64,000 bases of DNA. It comes from Tenacibaculum sp. 190130A14a. GTDB lineage: Bacteria > Bacteroidota > Bacteroidia > Flavobacteriales > Flavobacteriaceae. Below, in pieces: positions 42,691 to 51,776 of this stretch; positions within the stretch are counted from its first letter, which is position 1; each line of letters begins with the position of its first letter. A program made the position numbers and the translations under genes. The stretch covers positions 2,046,001 to 2,110,000 of the forward strand of contig NZ_OZ040189.1 of assembly GCF_964048965.1 (NCBI RefSeq), read 5' to 3'. Below the pieces are notes generated by a model. It did not search any database. It saw nothing but the letters and a program-made list of their open reading frames with translations, and had not been told where the DNA came from.

Positions 42691-43944
42691 ATGAGCAAGC
42701 CTCAAAAATCATCAGTAAAACCCTATATAGAATGGGAGGAAGGCCAACCTACAGGACCACAGTTTGGTATATTATCTAAATTACATGGTACTTGGGTAAA
42801 TTGGAAAGGAGGTCCAACAGGATTGCATACCACACCAATGCCATCACCAGGAACTTCTTCAGAAACTATTTTTGGAGTTTTTCACTTTAAATCTCAAGAA
42901 TATAGAGAACAATTAAAATTTACTCCTGTAGATGCACCTGTTCGTAACCGTGCAGGCTCTAACGAGCAATTCAATGCTGCGGTTAAGTATGAAACAGCGA
43001 TTATAGATAATGAAGATTTATTGCAGCATTTTGAAAATGGAATGTACTTATGGCTAGGAGATCATGAAATGCCTTGGAGTGCTAAGAGCCCGTTTCAAAA
43101 TCCGCCAAATATGTTTAAACATACATCAGATGAAGAATCGGTAAAAACAGATGGGGGAGAACCTGTAATTGGTCCAGGTGAATTAGGACCTCAGTTTGTA
43201 CCACCATATCAAATATCACGTTCGGGAGTTATTCCGCATGGAACAACCATTCATATCACTGGTAATATTGCAGAATCAGGAGAAGGTAAAGCTCCGCATA
43301 TTGCTAATCTTTGGGAACAACAATATTTAGCGGTATCACCAACGATGGGAATTAATCCGGAAAAAGATTTGATAGCAGGATCTCGTGAAAAACCTAAATG
43401 GACAGAGCTTCCTCGTGAAGAGCAAGAGCCAGGAGGAGTAAACAGTGGCCGTGCATACTTTGAGAAAATCTTTAATTACGATCAATTTGGAGCAAAGTTT
43501 CCATATACCGTTCAGCCTAATTTGAAGTTATCAGATGCTAATGAAGGACTAAAATTCAAAAGGTATGATATGATTTCGTTAGATTCGTTTCATAACACAG
43601 GAATTCAAGGAGGGGTTATCAATAATCCAATGATTGAGCGTTATTGTCGTGTGGTACGTATGCGCTATCGTATGTGGATAGAAGAGATCTACGATGAAGA
43701 GTTTGGAGGGTATTTTGATCAATTACAATACGAACAAATTGTAGATTTTGAATTCCAATTTGGATCTGATGGAGGAACTACGTTATGGCCACACATTCAA
43801 GTAAATACTTTACGACGTGAAAAAGATATTCCACCATCTAAACGTTTCCCGTCAATTACTTTAGAAGCTGATCAGAAAAAGAACGAGGCTAAACAACAAT
43901 CAAATGCAACAATTTGCCCAATGATGAGGCATACTCGTGACTAG
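42691..43944 (+). CDS. Beta-barrel protein resembling FABP-like heme-binding/peroxidase-type proteins
   Basis: 417 residues, no signal. FGILSKLHGTWVNWKGGPTG followed by a run of alternating strands (TIFGVFHFKSQEYREQL) and the later PYQISRSGVIPHGTTIHI resembles proteins with a lipocalin/FABP-like barrel, in which LHGTW and IPHGTTI recur. Some such proteins bind heme and are labelled peroxidases. The last part (about 290-417) is a separate acidic and aromatic region ending in Cys-Pro-Met. Next to an H2O2-forming oxidase, a peroxidase or a product-binding cyclase would both make sense. The family call is from memory of motifs and is uncertain. Confidence 0.5.
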   Translation: MSKPQKSSVKPYIEWEEGQPTGPQFGILSKLHGTWVNWKGGPTGLHTTPMPSPGTSSETIFGVFHFKSQEYREQLKFTPVDAPVRNRAGSNEQFNAAVKYETAIIDNEDLLQHFENGMYLWLGDHEMPWSAKSPFQNPPNMFKHTSDEESVKTDGGEPVIGPGELGPQFVPPYQISRSGVIPHGTTIHITGNIAESGEGKAPHIANLWEQQYLAVSPTMGINPEKDLIAGSREKPKWTELPREEQEPGGVNSGRAYFEKIFNYDQFGAKFPYTVQPNLKLSDANEGLKFKRYDMISLDSFHNTGIQGGVINNPMIERYCRVVRMRYRMWIEEIYDEEFGGYFDQLQYEQIVDFEFQFGSDGGTTLWPHIQVNTLRREKDIPPSKRFPSITLEADQKKNEAKQQSNATICPMMRHTRD

Positions 43945-43976
43945 AACTTATTCATTCGGTTATTATAAATTTAAAG

Positions 43977-44010
43977 CTCAATACGATCATAAACAGTATT
44001 GAGTTTTTTT
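43977..44010 (+). terminator. Intrinsic terminator of the oxidase cluster
   Basis: Perfect arms CTCAATAC (43977-43984) and GTATTGAG (43996-44003), 11-base loop, then seven T. Confidence 0.9.
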
Positions 44011-44157
44011 GTTATAAGTAGTTCAAGTGTAAGTTTTAAAATTATGAAAACTGAAACATGCACTTTCTGTTTGCGAGTAATCCATGTTCGTCTATATTTA
44101 AAAAAACTCATTTCATTTAATAATACTTTCACAATTCAACATGTAAAACAACTAATT

Positions 44158-45477
44158 ATGAAATGTTTGAAAAACTTACTTGTGTTATTTTTTATTTTTT
44201 TACCATTATCTCATTTTGCTCAATCAAAAAATGACATTATAAAAAGTATTAAAAAGCTGATGATGGAGAATTATATTTTTCTTGAGAAGGCTAAAGAAAC
44301 GAATAAGCATTTAGATCAATTGATGTTAACCAATTACTTTGATAAATATACCACTCCAAGAGACTTTGCAAGGGCACTATCTAAGGAAATGCAAAAAATA
44401 ACAAAAGATAAACATCTTAATATTGCACCTCCAAGAACTCGAAGAAGAAGACAAAATAATATGGATTTTATGTCACGTCATCTAAGTAATTTAGTGAGAT
44501 TTCGTTCACGAGGGTTTGGAAGAATAGATGTATTGGAAGGGAATGTAGGCTATGTTGAATTGAAAGGTTTTAGGAGAGAAGATATTCCGAAAGTTGATGA
44601 TATTATGAACTATTTATCAACTACAGATGCCATTATTATTGACTTAAGACAAAATGGTGGAGGAAACGGACTTGGGAGATATTGGAGTAGTTATTTCTTA
44701 AAAGAGCATACACATTTATCGGGAACTTATGAACGAAGAACCGATTCAAGAACAGAAATAAAAACGATTGCAGTTAAGGGTAGACAACGTTTAGACATGC
44801 CAATATATATCTTAACGAGTAATCGTACTTTTTCTGCAGCAGAAGCTTTTTCCTACGATTTACAAAGTAGAAATAGAGCTATAATTGTTGGAGAAACAAC
44901 TGGAGGAGGAGCACACCCTGTAAATTACATGAGACTTCCTAAAGGATATGGTATTATTATGCCTTATGCCAGATCTATAAGTCCTGTAACTAAATCTAAC
45001 TGGGAAGGAGTAGGAGTAATACCTGATGTTAAAACAACAAAGGAGGAAGCATTAAATAGAGCGTTACTATTAGCAAAAGAAGCAGCAAAGAAATATAGAG
45101 AACATCCTTTTAAAACACTCAAATCGATTTTAGAAAAAGAGCAAATTTCTGAGAATGATGAACTTGAAGTTTATAAGTTGTTTCAATTGTTACTGAATAG
45201 AAAACATTTAGAAGATTTTGTTATCAATGATTTAGGATATTCCTATCTAGATCGAAAGAAAATAGCAACAGCCGATATAATTTTTAAATTGAATTTAAAA
45301 CTCTTTCCTAAATCTCCAAATTCACATGATAGTTATGCTTCAGTATTAGCGTTACAAGGAAATAAAAAAGAGGCTTTAAAACACTACCAAAAGGCCGTTT
45401 TACTTGCTAAAGAACAAAACGATAGAAGACTGAATATGTACAAAGCCAATTTATTGAAACTTAAAGGAGAGAAATAA
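44158..45477 (+). CDS. Exported S41-family peptidase with C-terminal TPR
   Basis: 439 residues from the ATG at 44158, which opens a clean signal peptide (MKCLKNLLVLFFIFLPLSHF, then AQ). The frame is open far upstream but the extra residues there are not protein-like. The protease fold shows IIIDLRQNGGGN and TSNRTFSAAEAFSYDLQ with the Ser of TFSAAE as nucleophile, then GETTGGGAHP. The tail (about 345-430) has TPR-like helices (SYASVLALQGNKKEALKHYQ). A LytS/LytTR pair follows, mirrored by the pair before the S41 gene at 33873. Confidence 0.85.
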   Translation: MKCLKNLLVLFFIFLPLSHFAQSKNDIIKSIKKLMMENYIFLEKAKETNKHLDQLMLTNYFDKYTTPRDFARALSKEMQKITKDKHLNIAPPRTRRRRQNNMDFMSRHLSNLVRFRSRGFGRIDVLEGNVGYVELKGFRREDIPKVDDIMNYLSTTDAIIIDLRQNGGGNGLGRYWSSYFLKEHTHLSGTYERRTDSRTEIKTIAVKGRQRLDMPIYILTSNRTFSAAEAFSYDLQSRNRAIIVGETTGGGAHPVNYMRLPKGYGIIMPYARSISPVTKSNWEGVGVIPDVKTTKEEALNRALLLAKEAAKKYREHPFKTLKSILEKEQISENDELEVYKLFQLLLNRKHLEDFVINDLGYSYLDRKKIATADIIFKLNLKLFPKSPNSHDSYASVLALQGNKKEALKHYQKAVLLAKEQNDRRLNMYKANLLKLKGEK

Positions 45478-45545
45478 AATATGTAGTAGATTTCAAAACG
45501 ATAATTTTACTCTAGTTATTTACCTAATTAGGAGATAAGAGTAGT

Positions 45546-45553
45546 TATATTTG
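45546..45553 (+). promoter_or_regulatory. Candidate -7 element before the second sensor kinase
   Basis: TATATTTG fits TAnnTTTG and lies 51 bases ahead of the ATG at 45605. No TTG at the -33 distance. Confidence 0.35.
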
Positions 45554-45604
45554 GATGGTAATGAATTCTACATTGACTAGATATAATCAATTCTATTAAC
45601 CTAA

Positions 45605-46675
45605 ATGAAGAAAATCAGGAACATACTATTTTTCAAACAAGATAAAAAGGTTGTTTTCAAAATTGTTTTTTGGGGGATAATGCTGTTGTATTATATAAGT
45701 TCTAGATGGCCATTAGAAAAGGACAAAGTTTTCTTATTTGAAAAAATGTTTCTTTTGGTAGTAGTTCAAATTCTACTTACTTATGGTGTGGTGCGTTGGG
45801 TAATTCCGAAAGTAGTATCAAAAAAACATAAATTGTCATCTATTCTTGGTTTTGTATTTCTTGTGTATCTCTGTTATATACTGTATACCGCGATGAGATG
45901 CTATTACTTATTACCAAAATACCCTGAGGTATTTCGTTTTAGACCACCTTTAATTTTTCAAGAAAGAATTACAAACGGATTTTCTTTTTTAAATAATATA
46001 CCATCACTTGTTTTTCCAACAGTTATTTTAATTATTATTAATTATTATCGTCAGCAAAAAGAAATCATAAGTTTAAAGGAACAGAAAAGATCCTCACAAT
46101 TAGAAGCGTTAAAAAACCAATTAAATCCACATTTTCTATTTAATACACTGAATAGTTTATATGCCTTGTCTTTAAAAAAATCAGATAAATCTCCTGAGGT
46201 AATAGAAAGACTTTCTGATATTTTAGATTATATTTTATACAAGTGTAAAGATAACTATGTGAGTATACAGGGCGAAATAACGCTATTAGAAAATTATATA
46301 GCTTTAGAACAAATAAGATATGGAAAAAGGTTGCATATTACATTTAATCATGCTGTTGAAAAGGATGTAAAAATAGCACCGCTATTGTTGTTAACCCTTA
46401 CCGAAAATGCTTTTAAACATGGAGTAGAAGAAGAGATTAATAAAGCCATTATAAAAATAAACTTGACAACTATAGAAAAAGAAATTTGTTTTACTATTGA
46501 AAATAGTATTCCGACGATTGTTTCTGATGTTGGCCAAAATGATGCACGAGAATCTATAGGATTAGAAAACATAAAAAAACAATTAAACCTTTTGTATCCT
46601 TCTCAGGATTACACGTTTAATTTTATTGAAAGCAATAATGTTTTTAAAGTAACATTAAAACTCCAATCAAAATGA
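45605..46675 (+). CDS. LytS/YehU-type sensor histidine kinase
   Basis: 356 residues with about four membrane helices (about 20-34, 47-65, 78-97 and 130-148) and the His_kinase domain LKNQLNPHFLFNTLNSL. The ATPase part has LLLTLTENAFKHGVEEEI and SIGLENIKKQLNLLYP. It overlaps its response regulator by four bases. There is no extracytoplasmic sensor domain of any size, so the signal is probably felt within the membrane. Confidence 0.88.
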   Translation: MKKIRNILFFKQDKKVVFKIVFWGIMLLYYISSRWPLEKDKVFLFEKMFLLVVVQILLTYGVVRWVIPKVVSKKHKLSSILGFVFLVYLCYILYTAMRCYYLLPKYPEVFRFRPPLIFQERITNGFSFLNNIPSLVFPTVILIIINYYRQQKEIISLKEQKRSSQLEALKNQLNPHFLFNTLNSLYALSLKKSDKSPEVIERLSDILDYILYKCKDNYVSIQGEITLLENYIALEQIRYGKRLHITFNHAVEKDVKIAPLLLLTLTENAFKHGVEEEINKAIIKINLTTIEKEICFTIENSIPTIVSDVGQNDARESIGLENIKKQLNLLYPSQDYTFNFIESNNVFKVTLKLQSK

Positions 46676-47346
46676 CATATAAATGCTTAATTGTTGATGA
46701 TGAAGAATTAGGAAGAGAACTGATAGAAAGTCATTTATCTCAATTAAATGACTTTGAGCTAGTTGCCTCTTGCGATTCTGCCCTTGAAGCTCATCAAGTG
46801 CTAAAGAATAATGAAGTAGATTTGATTTTTTTAGATATAAAAATGCCTGTATTAAAAGGAACTGACTTTTTTAAAAGTCTCTCTAAAAAACCAAAAGTAA
46901 TATTTACAACCGCTTATCGAGAGTATGCGATAGAGGGATTTGAACTTAATGCAACAGACTATTTATTAAAGCCCATTAGTTTTTCTCGTTTTTTTAAAGC
47001 AGTAGAACGTTTTATAGAAAATGCCAAACCTCTAAAGAAAGAGCGTTTTATGTATGTTCAATCAAATAAGAAAAACATTAAGGTACAATTTGATGAAATT
47101 CTTTATATAGAGAGTATAAAAGATTATATACGCATACATTTAGAGAAAGAAAAGCTTATTATAAAGCATGGATTGAGTGCTTTCTTAAAGAAGCTAGACA
47201 ATCGTTTTATAAGAGTACATAGATCTTATGTTGTGAATAATGAAAAAGTAACTGCATTTACAAAAAAAGACATTGAAATTGGGGCTATTGAAATAGTTAT
47301 TGGTGAATATTACAAAGAAGAAGTTCTGAAAAAACTAAAAGAATAG
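46672..47346 (+). CDS. LytTR-family response regulator
   Basis: 224 residues. Receiver with LIVDDEELG, Asp in DLIFLDIKMPVLKG and Lys in YLLKPISFSRF, followed by a LytTR domain (about 125-222, with ILYIESIKDYIRIHL and RFIRVHRSYVVNNEKV). It pairs with the overlapping kinase. The copper locus begins 188 bases downstream and could be coincidental. Confidence 0.9.
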   Translation: MTYKCLIVDDEELGRELIESHLSQLNDFELVASCDSALEAHQVLKNNEVDLIFLDIKMPVLKGTDFFKSLSKKPKVIFTTAYREYAIEGFELNATDYLLKPISFSRFFKAVERFIENAKPLKKERFMYVQSNKKNIKVQFDEILYIESIKDYIRIHLEKEKLIIKHGLSAFLKKLDNRFIRVHRSYVVNNEKVTAFTKKDIEIGAIEIVIGEYYKEEVLKKLKE

Positions 47347-47517
47347 TAAAGTCATAAAATTTACACTTTAAAATATCTTATATAAATGGAAACCCTTATT
47401 TATTTTACAAGAAGGAACACAATTTGTACATAGTTAATTTCATCATTAAATAATTAAGAAAAAGTATTTTAACTGAGGCTTTATAGTTTCTTTAATATTT
47501 TGGTTTTGAATTTTTTG

Positions 47518-47525
47518 TAACTTTG
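47518..47525 (+). promoter_or_regulatory. Candidate -7 element of the copper locus
   Basis: TAACTTTG fits TAnnTTTG and lies 9 bases ahead of the ATG at 47535, so the transcript would be almost leaderless. No -33 TTG at the correct distance. The same octamer occurs at 57738. Confidence 0.4.
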
Positions 47526-47534
47526 CATTGTAAG

Positions 47535-47954
47535 ATGAAAAAAGTTTTCAATAAAATAGTGGCAATTACAATGGCTTTTGTAGTATTATTTTCTACAATG
47601 TCATTTACTATTAGTAGTCATTTTTGTGGTGACAATCTAGTAGAGGTAAGCTATTTTGGTAAAGCAAAATCTTGCGGAATGGAAATGGAAAATATGGCCA
47701 CTTTGGATGGGTGTTCTATTTCAAAGAAAAATTGTTGTAATGATACCATTGATTTTATCGAAGGGCAAGACACTTTAAAGAAATCATCTTTTGATTCACT
47801 GTCTTTTGAACAACAATTATTCGTAACTTCATTTTACTACTCATACCTTAATCTTTTCAATACCTTACATGATAAGGTAGTACCTTTTAAAGATTATGCA
47901 CCTCCGCTTATCGTTAAAGACATACAAGTTCTTGACGAGGTATATTTAATATGA
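47535..47954 (+). CDS. HYC_CC_PP-family small exported protein, copper-locus associated
   Basis: 139 residues from the ATG at 47535; the frame is open to a TTG at 47523, which is less likely. A signal peptide (about 1-28) precedes the three signatures of the family: SHFCGDN, KNCCND and YAPPLIV. Four or more cysteines could bind metal. The family is found ahead of CusA-type efflux genes in Bacteroidetes, as here, 100 bases before the pump gene. Confidence 0.82.
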   Translation: MKKVFNKIVAITMAFVVLFSTMSFTISSHFCGDNLVEVSYFGKAKSCGMEMENMATLDGCSISKKNCCNDTIDFIEGQDTLKKSSFDSLSFEQQLFVTSFYYSYLNLFNTLHDKVVPFKDYAPPLIVKDIQVLDEVYLI

Positions 47955-48054
47955 TTTTTGAACAATAAAAACAGGTAAGGCTTATAAATTCTATTTATAG
48001 GCTTTCATAGCTGGTGTTTATACACCTAAGTTTAATTGTTTAAAACGTATTTAT

Positions 48055-51000
48055 ATGCTAAATAAAAGCATTAAGTTTTTAATAGAAAATAAGTTAGTAG
48101 CTATTTTATTACTACTGCTTTTTATTGGTTGGGGAATTGTAACAGCTCCATTTAACTGGAATACAGGTTTATTACCCAATAATCCAGTTGCTGTAGATGC
48201 TATTCCTGATATTGGAGAAAATCAACAAATCGTTTTTACAAAATGGGATGGTCGCTCTCCACAAGACATAGAAGACCAAATTACTTATCCATTAACTACT
48301 TCTTTATTGGGTATTTCTGGAGTAAAAACCATTAGAAGTTCTTCGATGTTCGGATTCTCTAGTATATACATCATATTTGAAGAAAATGTTGATTTTTATT
48401 GGAGTAGGTCGCGTATACTTGAAAAATTAAATTCATTACCAAATAACTTATTACCAGAAGGGGTAAGTCCATCTTTAGGTCCAGATGCTACTGGATTGGG
48501 ACAAATTTTTTGGTATACTCTAGAAGGGCGTGATGAAGAAGGAAATGTCACTGGAGGTTGGGATTTACATGAATTAAGAAGTATTCAAGATTATTATGTG
48601 AAATATGCACTTTCTTCTGCAAGTGGAGTATCAGAAGTAGCCTCAATAGGAGGATATGTTCAAGAATATCAAATTGATGTAAAACCCGAATTATTACGTC
48701 AGTATAATATTAGCTTGCAAGAGGTAGTAAAAGCGGTTAAGTTAAGTAACCAAGATATTGGAGCTCAAACTATAGAAATTAATCAAGCCGAGTATTTGGT
48801 AAGAGGTTTGGGGTATATCAAAGGAATAGCTGATATAGAAAATGCTGTAATATCATCTAAAGATTACACTTCTCTCAGAGTAAAAGATATAGCCAATGTT
48901 TCTTTAGGAGCAAAAGCTCGCAGAGGAATATTAGATAAAGAAGGAGCAGAAGTAGTAGGTGGTGTAGTGGTATCTCGTTATGGAGCAAATCCTTTAGAAG
49001 TAATCAACAATGTAAAAGATAAAATCAATGAGTTAAGTACTGGATTACCAAGTAAAGTACTTAAAGATGGAAGAACTTCACAATTAACCATTGTTCCTTT
49101 TTATGATAGAACTGAGTTGATTCAAGAAACATTACATACCCTTAATGAAGCATTAACCTTAGAGATTTTGATTACCATTTTGGTAATTATTGTAATGGTT
49201 TTTAATCTACGAGCTTCTGTGCTTATTTCTGGATTATTACCGGTAGCTGTTTTAATGGTATTTGTAGCCATGAAAGCTTTTGGTGTAGATGCGAATATTG
49301 TAGCCTTATCAGGAATTGCCATTGCTATTGGTACCATGGTGGATGTTGGCGTCATTTTAGCAGAAAATATCATTCGACATCTTGAAGTAAATAAAGAAAA
49401 ACTGAATATTAATACCATTGTATATAATGCTACTTCAGAGGTATCTGGAGCCATTATTACAGCAGTATTAACAACAGTTATAAGTTTTATACCTGTGTTT
49501 ACTATGATTGGTGCAGAAGGGAAGTTATTTCGTCCCTTAGCCTTTACTAAAACTTTTGCGTTAATCGCTGCAATTATAGTAGCATTGTTTATTATTCCAC
49601 CATTTGCGGCACTTATTTTCAAAAGGAAAAGAAGTACAACAAAACTAAAATATGCGATAAATACACTACTTATTTTAGCAGGAGTAATAGGGATTGTCTA
49701 TGGAAACCCTTTAGGATTTATTTTAATAGGTTTCGGTATAGTTGGGTTCTTAGTTCAGTTTGAAAAAGTAACATTTGAAAGTGGAAACCTTGTAAATATT
49801 GTTATTTCTACATTGGCAATTGTAGGTTTATTGGCAACCTATTGGAGGCCTTTAGGAGTAGATAAAAGTATTTTATTAAACATCATATTTGTAGCCATTA
49901 TTTGCTTCGGATTATTAGGTTTCTTTACTGTTTTCCAAAGATATTATAGTCAAATATTACAATGGGCTTTGCAAAACAAGTTGTTGTTTTTTACCATTCC
50001 GGTAATGGTATTGGTATTCGGATTTTTAATATTTAAGAATACAGGCAAAGAATTTATGCCTTCTTTAAATGAAGGTTCTTTTTTATTAATGCCTACTTCG
50101 ATGCCACATTCTGGTGTGGCTGAGAACAAACGTGTATTACAGCAACTGGATATGGCTGTGGCCAATATTCCGGAGATAAAAACAGTTGTAGGAAAAGCAG
50201 GTAGAGTAGAGTCGGCTTTAGATCCAGCTCCAATGTCTATGTATGAAAACGTAATTTTATACAAGCCAGAATACTTGTTAAATAACAATGGAGAACGTCA
50301 ACGATTTAGAGTTAATGAAGAAGGATTATATCTGTTGAAAAATGGTAAGACGGTTGCAAACCCAAATATTACCGATAAAACTACCAATACGCTTTTTTAT
50401 GAAGTAACTTCCAAAGAACTTATTGAAGATGAAGAAGGTGAGTTTTATAGAAATTGGAGACCTAATGTACAGTCTCCTGATGATATCTGGAATGAAATTG
50501 TAAGAGTAACCAAATTACCTGGAGTTACCTCGGCTCCTAAGTTACAACCTATTGAAACCCGTTTAGTGATGTTGCAAACAGGAATGAGGGCACCTATGGG
50601 AATTAAAGTAAAAGGACAAAATCTACAACAAATTGAAGCTTTTGGAATTCAATTAGAAAGTATTTTAAAAGAAGTAGAAGGTGTTAAAAAGGAAGCTGTT
50701 TTTGCCGATAGGATTGTAGGAAAACCCTATTTGTTAATTGATATCAATAGAGAACAATTAGCACGTTATGGAATTTCAATTCAAACAGTTCAAAACGAGC
50801 TAAAAGTAGCTGTTGGAGGAATGCAAATAACACAAACTGTAGAAGGAAGAGAACGTTATGGAATACGTGTACGTTACCCAAGAGAATTACGTTCCAATCC
50901 TACAGATTTACAAAACATTTACATCCCAGTTTCAAAAGGTAATTATGTTCCTTTAAGTGAATTGGCTTCTATTCGATATGAGCAAGGAGCGCAAGTAATT

Positions 51001-51771
51001 AAAAGTGAAGATACATTCTTAATTGGATATGTATTGTTTGATAAGATATCTGATTTCGCGGAAGTAGCGGTGGTAGAAAAAGCCCAAGAAGCGATTCAAC
51101 AAAAAATTAGTTCTGGAGAATTGGTGGTTCCAAAGGGAATCTCGTATCAGTTTACAGGAACCTATGAAAACCAAATAAGAGCAGAGAAAACCTTAGCAGT
51201 TGTAGTTCCGTTGGCATTACTAATTATATTTTTAATACTTTATTTTCAATTCCGATCTATTTCAACCTCACTAATGGTATTTACAGGAATCGCGGTAGCT
51301 TTTGCAGGAGGTTTTATTATGATGTGGTTATACGGACAGGATTGGTTCTTGAACTTTAGCGTATTTGGCAAAAATCTAAGAGAATTATTCCAAATGCACC
51401 CCATTAATTTAAGTGTAGCAGTATGGGTTGGTTTTATAGCCTTGTTTGGTATCGCTACGGATGATGGGGTAGTGATGGCTACTTATTTAAAACAAACCTT
51501 TGACAAAGAAAAACCTACTACGGTTAAAGCAATTAGAGCTGCTGCGCTACATGGAGGAAATAAACGAATTAGAGCTTGTTTAATGACTACGGCTACCACC
51601 ATTTTAGCGTTGTTACCGGTGTTAACCTCTTCAGGAAGAGGAAGTGATATTATGATTCCGATGGCAATTCCTGCTTTTGGAGGAATGATTATAGACATTA
51701 CTTCGTATTTTATAGTACCTGTATTGTATAGTTTACGAGAAGAATTTTTATTAAAACGTAGTAAAAACTAA
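48055..51771 (+). CDS. cusA: CusA/CzcA-type heavy-metal RND efflux pump
   Basis: 1238 residues, longer than the usual 1040. It opens with the first transmembrane helix (LVAILLLLLFIGWGIVTAPF) and has AVDAIPDIGENQQIVFTKWDGRSPQDIEDQ, typical of CusA/CzcA. The proton-relay helix reads GIAIAIGTMVDVGVILAENI. A TM insert near 525-600 and 1080-1130 (YGQDWFLNFSVFGKNL) accounts for the length. With the TolC-like and CusB-like genes downstream it forms a tripartite pump exporting copper or silver from the periplasm. Confidence 0.92.
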   Translation: MLNKSIKFLIENKLVAILLLLLFIGWGIVTAPFNWNTGLLPNNPVAVDAIPDIGENQQIVFTKWDGRSPQDIEDQITYPLTTSLLGISGVKTIRSSSMFGFSSIYIIFEENVDFYWSRSRILEKLNSLPNNLLPEGVSPSLGPDATGLGQIFWYTLEGRDEEGNVTGGWDLHELRSIQDYYVKYALSSASGVSEVASIGGYVQEYQIDVKPELLRQYNISLQEVVKAVKLSNQDIGAQTIEINQAEYLVRGLGYIKGIADIENAVISSKDYTSLRVKDIANVSLGAKARRGILDKEGAEVVGGVVVSRYGANPLEVINNVKDKINELSTGLPSKVLKDGRTSQLTIVPFYDRTELIQETLHTLNEALTLEILITILVIIVMVFNLRASVLISGLLPVAVLMVFVAMKAFGVDANIVALSGIAIAIGTMVDVGVILAENIIRHLEVNKEKLNINTIVYNATSEVSGAIITAVLTTVISFIPVFTMIGAEGKLFRPLAFTKTFALIAAIIVALFIIPPFAALIFKRKRSTTKLKYAINTLLILAGVIGIVYGNPLGFILIGFGIVGFLVQFEKVTFESGNLVNIVISTLAIVGLLATYWRPLGVDKSILLNIIFVAIICFGLLGFFTVFQRYYSQILQWALQNKLLFFTIPVMVLVFGFLIFKNTGKEFMPSLNEGSFLLMPTSMPHSGVAENKRVLQQLDMAVANIPEIKTVVGKAGRVESALDPAPMSMYENVILYKPEYLLNNNGERQRFRVNEEGLYLLKNGKTVANPNITDKTTNTLFYEVTSKELIEDEEGEFYRNWRPNVQSPDDIWNEIVRVTKLPGVTSAPKLQPIETRLVMLQTGMRAPMGIKVKGQNLQQIEAFGIQLESILKEVEGVKKEAVFADRIVGKPYLLIDINREQLARYGISIQTVQNELKVAVGGMQITQTVEGRERYGIRVRYPRELRSNPTDLQNIYIPVSKGNYVPLSELASIRYEQGAQVIKSEDTFLIGYVLFDKISDFAEVAVVEKAQEAIQQKISSGELVVPKGISYQFTGTYENQIRAEKTLAVVVPLALLIIFLILYFQFRSISTSLMVFTGIAVAFAGGFIMMWLYGQDWFLNFSVFGKNLRELFQMHPINLSVAVWVGFIALFGIATDDGVVMATYLKQTFDKEKPTTVKAIRAAALHGGNKRIRACLMTTATTILALLPVLTSSGRGSDIMIPMAIPAFGGMIIDITSYFIVPVLYSLREEFLLKRSKN

Positions 51772-51776
51772 ATCAG

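Noticed and set aside
43999-44157. Longer N-terminus of the second S41 peptidase
   Set aside because: The signal peptide begins at the ATG at 44158; upstream residues are not protein-like and would bury the signal.
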